From Barthelona sp. PCE (lineage: Eukaryota; Metamonada: BaSk clade): a stretch of DNA of 64,000 bases. The stretch lies in assembly GCA_040285745.1 (NCBI GenBank), contig JAUFOR010000002.1, positions 248,001-312,000 on the forward strand, read 5' to 3'. The notes beneath the pieces are model-generated. The model did not search any database. It saw nothing but the letters and a program-made list of their open reading frames with translations, and had not been told where the DNA came from. A program made the position numbers and the translations under genes. Each line of letters begins with the position of its first letter. Within the stretch, counting starts at the first letter, position 1. Below, piece after piece: positions 37,902-46,593 of this stretch.

Positions 37902-39809
37902 ATACCACGTAAACTTCAAAATTTTACAACAACCTGTGACGAAAGATACGTAGTGCAGGTTGATCATAGCTTGAAAGTTCTAAAGAGCGATTTTTCTTTT
38001 TTATCATTCTATTCAGGGTTGAATTGTATTTGTAGACCTCTTGCTGTGGATCACACAAGATTTGTTACCTTGTATGACAACGTTTTAGGTTTTACAATTA
38101 CTAAATGTCCACTTTCTGAAAATCTTTACTATTCTTTGGAATACAATGATTTTTTGTTTGGGCCAAGGGTACAATTCTTTGAACACCGCCCGCAACACAC
38201 ACCTTCATTTGTACCAGCTGGTGAATCCACTTTCTATGAAAAAATGGATGGGAATTTTTCCATTCTAGATAGAACGACAACATTGTCCGTCGAGGATAAC
38301 GAGATACATATGTGGAATGATGGTGCTATTGTGTATAAATTGAAGCTAAACAACTTTTTTAAATGTTTTTTTCACAAGTTCATAGTTGAGATAGATCATA
38401 GTACCGTTTATATCAAAAAGCTTGATGTCCAACCAGAGTCCATCATCCTCACCACATGCCTTGAGATAAGTAAGAAATGGGTCACCGAAAGTTTCAGCAA
38501 TGCATCATATTTTTATGTATTGGATTTTATGAACACTGATGGACCTCCAGAATATTATCAAATATCTGAGTTTGATGTCTATTACAATGAAAACGATCAA
38601 CTGTGCTCGTTAAATCTTATTAAGTTCTTTCCAGAGCTTTGTACTTGTGGATATTTGAGATGTATTCAATTTTGGTCGGTTTCAATTTCTAAAAAACGTC
38701 TGATCTTTGAGGCTGACTTCAATAACCAGTATAGTAGATGTCTTTATATTATTGATGATGGTGATTTATTGAGATTTCCAATTAACGTTGTTTATACGTT
38801 CACACCTAACATAATATTCTCAACTGAATTTGACAACTGTCATCAGTTTTTTAAACGATACCAGATATACCAGTCAAATTTGCTGTTTCATAATCATTTT
38901 ATACCACTCAACGATGTTGTTTTTTCAATCTCTGATTTATCCAAATCCTGCGCAGAATACTCTGAAGGCTCTGTGTTTTACTCAAGTGAAACCTATATTA
39001 TGATTGTTGATATTCTGAGGAAAAAAGTTTTTTATGATAAGTATGAGCATGAAAATCAACATTGTGTTGATGCTATTCAAGCAACAATCGGTGGATGTGC
39101 AGTATTCAAAAGCATGGAACAGCAGTATGTATTTTATGGAGCGTATGATACTGAATTTCCAGTAATACATGTTGCTGATGAAGTCATTTTCAGTAGTATT
39201 GATGATGAAATGGCATATATTTGTTATGAGGATGAGGATGAGGATGATTTATATGAAGGACTAACACTCACTACCACAAATTGGCGGAGTGGTGAATCTA
39301 GAAAGGAGAGATTTAGAGATCCTGAGGTGTATTTTGATATATTTTGCAGTTTTAACGGTGATACCCTGGTTTGTAAGAACTATGAGGATGAGGAAGCCAG
39401 CATGGTGTTCAGAAAGGTCAATAATATGTGGGAATTGTCGTTTACAACCAATTATCTAGTTAATCCATTCAACTGTAAGATTTTACAATTTGGTGATGAC
39501 ATGGAGGAAATTTTCTGTCAATTCCTTTCTGAAGGTCTTGCGTTGTTCAATGATGGAGTCTATGATATTTATGACAATGGTAATATTTCGAGAGTTGTTG
39601 ATTTTGCTGATTATGGAGGTGATAGTCTTGATTTTACGGTTTGTAGTAATGTACTACGTTTATTTCGCATCGACTACTCTGCTAAACGATTTCTTATACA
39701 TTCTTTTTTGTTTGACAATTCAACAATCAGGAAAATTGATGATATTGATATTATATTTGAGGATTTCTTTGCTCAATGCAGTATCCATAGGTTGAATCAA
39801 GTTGATTGA
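37902..39809 (+). CDS. Unrecognised protein, paralogue of 46594-48519; start codon appears to be ATA
   Basis: I do not recognise this family. The frame is open from 37812 to the TGA at 39807-39809, but it holds no ATG until about residue 115. The N-terminal part is nevertheless conserved with the paralogue at 46594: IPRKL here against VPRNL there, then DERYVVQVD against HERRIVSCND, FYEKMDGNFSILD against FYRCLHEEGSFSIVE, and near the end NWRSG...FRD and DFFAQC against QWRTG...FRD and DFFTQC. The first conserved residue is an ATA codon at 37902-37904, in the context CCTTTAAAATACC where other genes here have AAAATG. Counted from there the protein has 635 residues, close to the 641 of the paralogue. 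It is rich in aromatic and acidic residues, has no signal peptide or membrane helix, and may be a beta-rich repeat fold. Start loss, an unusual start or a base error are all possible. Confidence 0.6.
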   Translation: MPRKLQNFTTTCDERYVVQVDHSLKVLKSDFSFLSFYSGLNCICRPLAVDHTRFVTLYDNVLGFTITKCPLSENLYYSLEYNDFLFGPRVQFFEHRPQHTPSFVPAGESTFYEKMDGNFSILDRTTTLSVEDNEIHMWNDGAIVYKLKLNNFFKCFFHKFIVEIDHSTVYIKKLDVQPESIILTTCLEISKKWVTESFSNASYFYVLDFMNTDGPPEYYQISEFDVYYNENDQLCSLNLIKFFPELCTCGYLRCIQFWSVSISKKRLIFEADFNNQYSRCLYIIDDGDLLRFPINVVYTFTPNIIFSTEFDNCHQFFKRYQIYQSNLLFHNHFIPLNDVVFSISDLSKSCAEYSEGSVFYSSETYIMIVDILRKKVFYDKYEHENQHCVDAIQATIGGCAVFKSMEQQYVFYGAYDTEFPVIHVADEVIFSSIDDEMAYICYEDEDEDDLYEGLTLTTTNWRSGESRKERFRDPEVYFDIFCSFNGDTLVCKNYEDEEASMVFRKVNNMWELSFTTNYLVNPFNCKILQFGDDMEEIFCQFLSEGLALFNDGVYDIYDNGNISRVVDFADYGGDSLDFTVCSNVLRLFRIDYSAKRFLIHSFLFDNSTIRKIDDIDIIFEDFFAQCSIHRLNQVD

Positions 39810-40018
39810 ATCCATCAGTTACCTTTCATGAATCTTTTGCTGCATAATATTGCATAATTTTTGTTAACTTTTTGTTAAAACCTCAACATCACTGATTTAC
39901 TATTTTCTAACGCAATCGATCAACTGTGAAAATGCATGAATTGAGTGTACCAACACTTTTGTGTGTTTTAACTGTCGGTTCATCTCAAAGTCTACAAAAC
40001 AAACATTAATAAAGGAAT

Positions 40019-40750
40019 TTAATCATAAATTTGAGCCATTCTATATCTCGTTTCCCATCGAAGCTGATCTCTCCTGTTATCACTGGGAATCACATAATCA
40101 TTAACCTTTCTGACTTCATTATTACGTTTACGCAATTCTTCTCTAAACTCTTCCTCTTCCCACAATGCATCTTCTTTCATTGCAGTCATCTGTCTCCTTG
40201 TCTTTGATCTTGCCTTATTCTCGCTCTCTCCAGTTAAAAATTCATCTGAACGCCATTCTTTAGAGTATTTTTGATGAGCTCGAACTGGATCATTCTTCCT
40301 CTTCTTCTTCTTCTTCTCAGGAATAATAAAACCTACTGTTGCACTCTCATACTCCTTCTTGGGGACGTCAGAGTGAGGAGCCATTGAAATTTGATTATAC
40401 AAACTTCTTGGTCTATGCTTATGACGAGGGCTTAAATATCTACGAGGTTTCCTGTTTCGAGCACTTAACGGCGCTGAGTACTCTGATCCCAAAAGACTAT
40501 CCGTTACATCTGTAAAAAATCCACTATCACTTTCGCTAATCTGTGAAAATTGCTCAGCCTTAATGTCTTCATCCGACACCTCTTCTGACTGGTTGGAACT
40601 GTGGTATGTGTCGCTTTCTCCCTCTTCCTCACTTTCAATATCTTTTTGAGGAACTATATCAGCGTGCGCATTATGTTGCATATTAGCAGGTTGTACTTTA
40701 AGCATTTGTAACAACCTTTGCAACATCTCCTTCTCTTGTAAGACCGACAT
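40019..40750 (-). CDS. HYLS1: HYLS1-like centriole/basal body protein
   Basis: A 243-residue protein from the ATG at 40748-40750; the frame stays open upstream but would overlap the divergent neighbour. The N-terminal half is acidic and Ser-rich. The C-terminal half carries both conserved HYLS1 segments: a basic stretch followed by NDPVRAHQKYSKEWRSDEF, similar to the RVARY-x-x-Y-x-x-x-W box, and the terminal VNDYVIPSDNRRDQLRWETR, which matches the NNYLVPTEKKRSALRW ending of the human protein. HYLS1 binds the centriole wall and is needed for basal bodies to form cilia, so it fits the other flagellar genes here. Its start lies 70 bp from that of the small acidic protein gene on the other strand, suggesting a shared promoter. 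Confidence 0.78.
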   Translation of the reverse strand: MSVLQEKEMLQRLLQMLKVQPANMQHNAHADIVPQKDIESEEEGESDTYHSSNQSEEVSDEDIKAEQFSQISESDSGFFTDVTDSLLGSEYSAPLSARNRKPRRYLSPRHKHRPRSLYNQISMAPHSDVPKKEYESATVGFIIPEKKKKKRKNDPVRAHQKYSKEWRSDEFLTGESENKARSKTRRQMTAMKEDALWEEEEFREELRKRNNEVRKVNDYVIPSDNRRDQLRWETRYRMAQIYD

Positions 40751-40820
40751 TGTAAACAAAGTACCTATGAAATGGGAAAGATTTGCGTTTTCTCGAAAAC
40801 TACACATTTCATAAAGAGAC

Positions 40821-41108
40821 ATGTCTATTGAACTACGAAATCTGAAAGTAAGCGATACTGAGCCTATTTCAAGGGACAAAGCAGCTGAACTACTCGATAA
40901 TTTTCTTGCTGAAGGTACTGGGCACTTAAATCAACAAACTGTGCAGAATTTAACCAATATTCTTAAGAACATCCAGCCCGAGGACTCTATCAAGGATGAA
41001 GATGAAGTGAATTACAGTGCGCTGGTTCAGCAAAAATCAGCTGGTGAATCAGAAAGTGAAGAGGAGAGTGAAAGTGAGTCAGAGAGTGAAAGTGATGATG
41101 AATCATGA
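40821..41108 (+). CDS. Small acidic protein, unrecognised
   Basis: A 95-residue protein. Residues 1-50 form a predicted helical region (ELRNLKVSDTEPISRDKAAELLDNFLAE, with LNQQTVQNLTNILKNIQ). The last 30 residues are an uninterrupted run of Glu and Ser (ESESEEESESESESESDDES) typical of nuclear, CK2-phosphorylated tails. No family is recognised. It is divergent from HYLS1 (70 bp between starts) and convergent with RLP24 (56 bp between stops). The good ATG context and the clean charged composition support it as a real gene. Confidence 0.65.
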   Translation: MSIELRNLKVSDTEPISRDKAAELLDNFLAEGTGHLNQQTVQNLTNILKNIQPEDSIKDEDEVNYSALVQQKSAGESESEEESESESESESDDES

Positions 41109-41164
41109 AAGATGCATCGATATTTACTTAAAAATTCTTTAGTAGAACGCAATTAGAAAGAAAA

Positions 41165-41689
41165 TTACAATACTTCTTCCATAACCTCTTCTTCTTCAAT
41201 AAAGCGTTCCTTTTGACCGGAAGCAGTCTGTTCTTGTAACTTCCTTAGTTGTTCATTACGAATTGAACGTAATTCATCACGTTTCTGTTCCCTAGCAGCA
41301 ATTTCTTCTGCATGCTTCATTCTGTTCAACTGTTTCTTCAACTCAACCTTGTTCAGGCGGTCGATGATATGATCCTGCTCTCTTGCTTCACGGATCTCTT
41401 GGATCTGATCCATTGCACGAATTACTGTGGCGTACATTTCTGCATTGTACTTCATGGGCTTGTTGCGACGTCTCTCAAAGTTGTAAATGGCGTCATTGAC
41501 AAGATCCTTGCCCTGTGTCTTACGATAAGATTTCGTCCATCGAACCTTTCTAGGATTACGCTTCAATTTGAAGTTCTTGTGACATTTGGATCTGCAGAAC
41601 CTAAATATCTTGCCATCGTTGCGAATAAAGTTGACTCCGTGACCTGGATAGATGGGCCCTGAGCAAAAAAAACATTTTTCGATTCTCAT
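41165..41689 (-). CDS. RLP24: Ribosome biogenesis protein RLP24 (RSL24D1)
   Basis: A 174-residue protein of the L24e family. It opens with MRIEKCFFCSGPIYPGHG, then FIRNDGKIFRFCRSKCHKNF and RNPRKVRWTKSYRK. The four cysteines of the zinc-binding L24e fold are present (C6, C9 and the RFCRSKC pair). The RNPRKVRWTK block and the long charged C-terminal helix separate RLP24 from the cytoplasmic ribosomal protein eL24. RLP24 joins pre-60S particles in the nucleolus and is exchanged for eL24 in the cytoplasm after the AAA ATPase Drg1 acts. The tail is rich in Glu, Arg and Gln as usual. Confidence 0.93.
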   Translation of the reverse strand: MRIEKCFFCSGPIYPGHGVNFIRNDGKIFRFCRSKCHKNFKLKRNPRKVRWTKSYRKTQGKDLVNDAIYNFERRRNKPMKYNAEMYATVIRAMDQIQEIREAREQDHIIDRLNKVELKKQLNRMKHAEEIAAREQKRDELRSIRNEQLRKLQEQTASGQKERFIEEEEVMEEVL

Positions 41690-42184
41690 TTTTTGTAGGT
41701 ATCAAGTAGAGTGTAAAAAACGTGGAGTATGTACCGTAATGATAGCAAAGAGTGCTAGCTAGTACTTGATGAGTTGAAATGGGGTGAACAAACAAATGCT
41801 GCTTATATAGCGTTCTAAATCTTCTTTTAAGAGGACTCCAGAGCGATATTAGACATACTTAATGTACTGCTGTGAATGAAATACTCCAATACAGTTAAAC
41901 AACAGCTCAAAAACAAGAACTACACATTTTGTTTCTGTTAATCTACTTCATTGGTGTTTTAGTGTTTTTATCCTAGTTTAAAGTGTATTTGTATAATGTT
42001 GATCCAGTAAATTTGTTTAATATACCTTTTGTCAGTTTTCGCATAAACAAGGTTTAAATATCGCTATTAAGTTCTCAATTCGGGAGCTTTACCATCTTTA
42101 ATGATGACCATAAATACATAATGACCCCTTGTTTCTCTACTTACTCAACAGGCATTAAACGTTATAGAATTTACTACCTTTTCA
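41690..42184. other. Intergenic region between divergent RLP24 and PACRG
   Basis: 495 bp of AT-rich DNA. It should hold the promoters of both flanking genes. I see no RNA gene, transposon end or conserved ORF. The PACRG-proximal end carries TACCTTTTC just before the ATG. Confidence 0.55.
42174..42183 (+). promoter_or_regulatory. Candidate core promoter motif before PACRG
   Basis: CTACCTTTTC lies two bases before the start codon. It matches the TACCCTTTC/TATCCTTTTC stretches before several other genes in the window. Confidence 0.35.
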
Positions 42185-42901
42185 ATGTCTTCAAAAAAAT
42201 TTTCAGGTCCTGTCATAAGCAAATCGACTGGACTCCCATCGGCACGCTCTAGCAAGCGCAAACCCCGTGAATCAAACCCTACTACATCAGCAAGACGCTC
42301 AAATCAGAAAAACACTCCTAGAACCCAGCGCAAACGTTTTAACGAGTTTACATCGTCGAGGATTGATGTCAACAAGAGGTCTGATCCATTCAGCGGACGT
42401 CCAAAGAATGGGTTTGAAGACTTTTATGAGAGTGGTGGTCTTCATTGTCGTTTACAACATGGAACACGTAACATGAAGCTTCAATGGGAGATCCCTGTCG
42501 AGCAGCAACCGTATTTCATTTTACCAATCATTACATCTGGCTTGCGCGATGACAGGCATCCATACATAACTATTGCACAAAAAGCATTTGAAGCATTTAC
42601 TAGTTCTGAAGGTGCTAGAGAACGTATCCAACCAGAAATTGTTAAAATTGTTGCAGAAATGAGGCAGAATATGTCTTCAAAATCAATGACAGTTCTGCGT
42701 GGAGTCTTCACTGCATTACAACAGCTCAGTAGAGCAGTTCAATCTGATCTTAACGAACATCTTCAAAAGATCATTGTTCCGCTGACACGTCATGCTCGTA
42801 ACAAACAATTGAATGACAGTGTTATGGAGACTCTCATGGTTCTTGCTTGTGATGATGAAGCCATGGGTATCATTAGACGCCGCTTCCCAACATTTGGATA
42901 A
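42185..42901 (+). CDS. PACRG: PACRG-like axonemal microtubule protein
   Basis: A 238-residue protein, close to the family length. The N-terminal 75 residues are basic and Ser/Arg-rich. The ParcG domain follows: FEDFYESGGLHCRLQHG (about 78-94), LQWEIPVEQQPYFILPIITSGLRDDRHPY (about 99-127), a HEAT-like helical array with ALQQLSRA, and RHARNKQLNDSVMETLMVLA near the end. PACRG forms part of the inner junction between the A and B tubules of ciliary doublets. It shows this organism builds motile-type axonemes. Its stop codon (42899-42901) is directly adjacent to the stop codon of the convergent gene, with no base between them. Confidence 0.88.
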   Translation: MSSKKFSGPVISKSTGLPSARSSKRKPRESNPTTSARRSNQKNTPRTQRKRFNEFTSSRIDVNKRSDPFSGRPKNGFEDFYESGGLHCRLQHGTRNMKLQWEIPVEQQPYFILPIITSGLRDDRHPYITIAQKAFEAFTSSEGARERIQPEIVKIVAEMRQNMSSKSMTVLRGVFTALQQLSRAVQSDLNEHLQKIIVPLTRHARNKQLNDSVMETLMVLACDDEAMGIIRRRFPTFG

Positions 42902-44050
42902 TTATTCGATAGCTTCCATTTTTGTTTCTGGCGTACTTGAACATTCTTCCTGGAGGATGGAATCAATGTTTTCGAACTGTTCAGCCACAGAAAGTTGATT
43001 GACACGAGTCCTAGAAGGTATTGGAATACTCGCTGATGTCATGGAAGCACTTGCTGAACGTATGGACAAGGTGCGCAGTAAGGGTGTCACTGCCTGTCTA
43101 CTTGCTGAATACCCGTGTATCCCGGTGTCCTTGGAGTGCCCCCGCAGAGGATGGGGGTGAATGAGCGACATAGAAGAACGGCTCTTCTCCATAGTATTTT
43201 TCTTTGCCCGTTCACGAATTACCTCACTTTTTCGTGCTTCAATAATTGTATTAACATCATCTTCATACTGTTTTCGTGTTTTAAACCCTTTTAGTGTTCC
43301 GTCAAATTCTATTGCTTCATGAGGAGTGTCATTTGTTACCAACACATATTCACTTGTTATGAATTGGGCTAACTCAAATAAATGTTCCAGAGAACTGAAA
43401 ACCATCTGTGCCAAATTCTCTCTCTTCTTCTTCGACATGTGCTTCAACTTGTTCTCACAAAAAGGACATCTCTCATTTGTTATCGTCCATTTATCACAAT
43501 ATCCCATCGCTTTCTCCAGGAATTCACTTGTTAGTGTGACATTGTAACTGTCAAAATGCTTTGCATCAAAAATCAGATCCAAGCGGGCATAAAAATCAGC
43601 AATCAATACACGAGGATCAAGATAATAACAGGTATTATTATCAACACTTATCTTTTGCAGAAACAGGTACTCATGCAATATGTCAATTATCTGGAGTTGA
43701 CGAACACAAGAATCACGGTCACGACGAATATGATCAACTGATAAGGAATGTTCAATTCTCTCTTTAGTTACAAGACCATTCAACGCATATATATCCGGTT
43801 CCCCGCTTTTCGACATGACAAACTCATTGGGACGCATTTGAAGACATAAAACACTCGATAAAATGGCTAAAATTTCAGAACGATCTATAATTACTTTCAA
43901 CTTCTGGTTGCGGGATAGATTCAGCTGTGTTTCAACGTTGGGAGGAAAGAATCGTACAAAATATGTTAAAATGAAATCTACAAAATGCTCTGAAAGCCCC
44001 AAATCTCGCCACAGGTTATAATTTTCGTCTATAAGCCAACTTCGATCCAT
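42902..44050 (-). CDS. Unrecognised 382-residue protein with a CxxC pair
   Basis: No family recognised. The N-terminal third is hydrophobic and aromatic (HFVDFILTYFVRFFPPNVETQ) without a clear membrane segment. The middle holds C-x8-C-x2-C (CDKWTITNERCPFC, about 194-207), which could bind one metal ion with another residue. A helical region follows (MVFSSLEHLFELAQFITSEY), then a Ser/Arg-rich, probably disordered C-terminal 110 residues. The start is ATG in a TTTA context. A GAAAGGGTTA stretch upstream (44091-44100) is the reverse complement of the TAACCCTTTC-type motif seen before other genes. It ends exactly where the PACRG coding region ends. Confidence 0.6.
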   Translation of the reverse strand: MDRSWLIDENYNLWRDLGLSEHFVDFILTYFVRFFPPNVETQLNLSRNQKLKVIIDRSEILAILSSVLCLQMRPNEFVMSKSGEPDIYALNGLVTKERIEHSLSVDHIRRDRDSCVRQLQIIDILHEYLFLQKISVDNNTCYYLDPRVLIADFYARLDLIFDAKHFDSYNVTLTSEFLEKAMGYCDKWTITNERCPFCENKLKHMSKKKRENLAQMVFSSLEHLFELAQFITSEYVLVTNDTPHEAIEFDGTLKGFKTRKQYEDDVNTIIEARKSEVIRERAKKNTMEKSRSSMSLIHPHPLRGHSKDTGIHGYSASRQAVTPLLRTLSIRSASASMTSASIPIPSRTRVNQLSVAEQFENIDSILQEECSSTPETKMEAIE

Positions 44051-44745
44051 TAAACCTTGGATTGATGTTTGAACCTTTTAAAAAGTGTTGGAAAGGGTTA
44101 ATATTGGAGAAATGATATTTTTTGAGCTTTGTTACCTTATTTTCGAGTTTTGCGGTGTGTAAATCAATTAATGTCCTCAATTGCATTGAAAAACTGTAAA
44201 AATATTGGACCAAAAGTACCTGCTCTTTTCATTAATTGGCTCAGATGATTAACGACAATTGGACATAATAATCAATACTTAAAACGTAAGAGATTGTGCT
44301 GGATATGAAAAAAAAACAAAATACAGTAAAACGTATTCTATGTCACTCACCCAGCCTCTCTTAGTTTTTGGTTTGTACAAGGTTACTCCCATTGCTTGCA
44401 GTTGTAACAGCATTTAAAATCACTAATCACGAACATAAAAAATTGATAACTGTCTCAGATGAACTAAAAAATGAGTGGGTTAAGTGAGCTTATGGGGTGG
44501 ATTCTATGATTGCAAGCTAATTTTTTGGAGTTATTATGGGGTAACAACCTGAAATGTTTTTACATTTCATATAAGAGTCACACACCTCTTACATGTGTGT
44601 AAAGATGTGTAACATAAGTATTAGAGCTATTTCACATGTTCCTTTGCACTATTATGCTTTACAAATGCTCTATTTTTGAAACACCTTCTACTTCTACTTT
44701 TCTTACTCTTTTTGTCTTGCATAGTTTAAAAGACTTGAAAGCATA
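44051..44745. other. Intergenic region, 695 bp
   Basis: This is the longest stretch in the window without an assigned gene, lying between two divergent starts. It is AT-rich, with several short TG/CA-rich runs around 44570-44620 (CACACCTCTTACATGTGTGT). I see no tRNA, no transposon ends and no conserved ORF. It probably holds both promoters. Confidence 0.5.
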
Positions 44746-46503
44746 ATGCCCCACGTTCATGAAGCAGAAGACATTGAGTTAACTCAAGAACAAATCGATC
44801 TCATTCCCGTTAGCACTCAACAAGCTATGAAGGAAAGAGGAATCGATATCAACAAGGCTTACGTACCTACAAAGACTAAGAGCTGGCTTCCTAAGAAACA
44901 CGTTTTCCCTTTCCCTGCTGGTGATTCAGTCGAAGCTGATAAGAAACTTGGCTTCATGCAAATCCTTGTCCCCATCTTTGCTATTCTGTTCCACATTTGC
45001 GTTGGTTCTGTCTACTCACTTAGTGTTTACAACAAACCCGTTGAGGAAATGAGACCCGACTTCTTGAAGGTTTCATACCTTTTCAGTATTGAAATTGCAC
45101 TCCTTGGTGCTCTTGGTGGTTTCTGGGGTACTCTTATTGAGAAACTAGGTTCTAAAGCTACTGGTTTCATTGCTGCTGTATTGTTCGGTTTGGGTAACGC
45201 TTTGTGCGGTGTGGGTTTAATGGTTGACTTACATTTCCTGTACATCTTAGGTGCCATCATTGCCGGTCTCGGTCTTGGTGCTGGTTACCTATCCCCCGTC
45301 AGTCCTCTTCTGAAATGGCACATGCGTAACCCTGGTTTGGGATCCGGCCTTGCTGTCGGTGGTTTCGGACTTGGTGCTTCCATCTCATCTCTTCTTGAGA
45401 ACTACTTCATTGGTGAATACGGTGTCGACAAGTGTTTCATCATCCTTGGTATCATCTTCTTTGTCGTCATGTTCTGTTCTTCTTTCTTCCTTTACGTTCC
45501 CCCTTACAAGGGCTGGGTCCGTGATAGGTTCCTTGATGAGAGCAAGATGTCTGAAGAAGATCAGAAGAAGAACACACAAAAGAAGTGCTGCACTGATCAG
45601 GATTGTGTTATTGGTCTTGGTGATGCTAAGTTCCTTCCCAGTGATGTCCAAATCGGTCTTAAGGATGGTCTGAAAACCCCTCAATTCGTCTTTATGTGGC
45701 TCATCCTCTTCATTAACATCTCTTGCGGTATTGGTGTTCTCTCTCAGTTATCTCCCATTGCTGAGGATATGTTTGCTATGACTGCTGACGAAGCCGCTGG
45801 TGTCGTCGCTTTCGCCTCCATCTTCAACTTACTTGGTCGTTTGGTCTGGGCTACTCTCTCCGATTACATTGGTACAAGAACTGTATATCTCCTTTACTCT
45901 GCTGGTGCTTCCATTATTTTCTTTGTCTTGCCTCTTCTCGCTGCTGCCAAGGCATCTTTTGTGTTCATGATTGTTATTGCTTTCGAATACTCATTCTATG
46001 GTGGTGGTTTCAGTACCATTCCTTCATTCTTGTTCCGTACTTTCGGTGCCAAGGCTGTTGCTGAGCTCCACGGTTATGTTCTTTCTAGCTGGGCCGTTGC
46101 TGCACTTGTTGCTCCCACTCTCGTTACGCTCTTGTCTGAATCCGCTTCTGATCTTCCTGCTGATGAGAAGTACAACACTGCTCTATTTATCTTTGCTTGC
46201 GCCCTGATTGTCGAGTTCATTCTCGCTGTTTTCTTCAAGCCTTTGACCACAAAGCAGTTCCCTCATCTTGGTCCCAAGGATGAAGAGTCCGAAGAGGAAG
46301 AGGAAGTTGTCGTTATTGAAGTTCCTGAAGATGAAGAAGTCGAAGAGACTGTCGAAGAAGCTGAAGAAGTTGTCGAAGAAGTCGAAGAGGCTGAAGAAGT
46401 TGTCGAAGAAGTCGAAGAGGCTGAAGAAGTTGTCGAAGAAGTCGAAGAGGCTGAAGAAGTTGTCGAAGAGGCTGAAGAAGCTGAAGAGGCTGAAGAATTC
46501 TAA
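44746..46503 (+). CDS. MFS transporter, oxalate:formate antiporter-like, with acidic repeat tail
   Basis: A 585-residue protein. A 55-residue cytoplasmic N-terminus is followed by 12 predicted membrane helices (about 65-490). The order of motifs LFHICVGSVYSLSVYNKP, GGFWGTLIEKLGSK and GLGLGAGYLSPVSPLLKW fits the OFA subfamily, whose bacterial members exchange carboxylates; the substrate here is unknown. A cytoplasmic loop between helices 6 and 7 holds KKCCTDQDC. The C-terminal 75 residues consist almost only of Glu, Val and Ala in a ten-residue repeat (EEVVEEVEEA) encoded by 30-bp tandem repeats. Many codons end in C or T in a regular way (GGT, GTC, CTT), unlike the AT-richer giant gene nearby, which suggests high expression. 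Confidence 0.82.
   Translation: MPHVHEAEDIELTQEQIDLIPVSTQQAMKERGIDINKAYVPTKTKSWLPKKHVFPFPAGDSVEADKKLGFMQILVPIFAILFHICVGSVYSLSVYNKPVEEMRPDFLKVSYLFSIEIALLGALGGFWGTLIEKLGSKATGFIAAVLFGLGNALCGVGLMVDLHFLYILGAIIAGLGLGAGYLSPVSPLLKWHMRNPGLGSGLAVGGFGLGASISSLLENYFIGEYGVDKCFIILGIIFFVVMFCSSFFLYVPPYKGWVRDRFLDESKMSEEDQKKNTQKKCCTDQDCVIGLGDAKFLPSDVQIGLKDGLKTPQFVFMWLILFINISCGIGVLSQLSPIAEDMFAMTADEAAGVVAFASIFNLLGRLVWATLSDYIGTRTVYLLYSAGASIIFFVLPLLAAAKASFVFMIVIAFEYSFYGGGFSTIPSFLFRTFGAKAVAELHGYVLSSWAVAALVAPTLVTLLSESASDLPADEKYNTALFIFACALIVEFILAVFFKPLTTKQFPHLGPKDEESEEEEEVVVIEVPEDEEVEETVEEAEEVVEEVEEAEEVVEEVEEAEEVVEEVEEAEEVVEEAEEAEEAEEF
46363..46470 (+). repeat. 30-bp tandem repeat inside the transporter tail
   Basis: Three full copies and one partial copy of a 30-bp unit beginning GAAGAAGTTGTCGAAG, in frame. 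Each copy encodes EEVVEEVEEA. The full copies show no difference, so the array is likely to vary in length between strains. Confidence 0.9.
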
Positions 46504-46593
46504 CTTTATCAAGTAAAATACATATTTTTGAATTTTCAATTTTCCTTTCTTTCGACTTTTTTTTACTAATTTGGGGCGATTTATTGTTATAAT

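Noticed and set aside
37822-37969. A possible first exon ATG-GA with an intron GTAATA...CATAG for the 37902 gene
   Set aside because: The donor GTAATA does not match the GTATG seen in the three supported introns, and it would remove the IPRKL segment conserved with the paralogue. The ATA start-loss reading explains more.
44051-44745. Search for a tRNA or other RNA gene in the longest gap
   Set aside because: No TTCGA loop with matching stems or conserved box could be seen. A covariance model search would be needed to exclude it.
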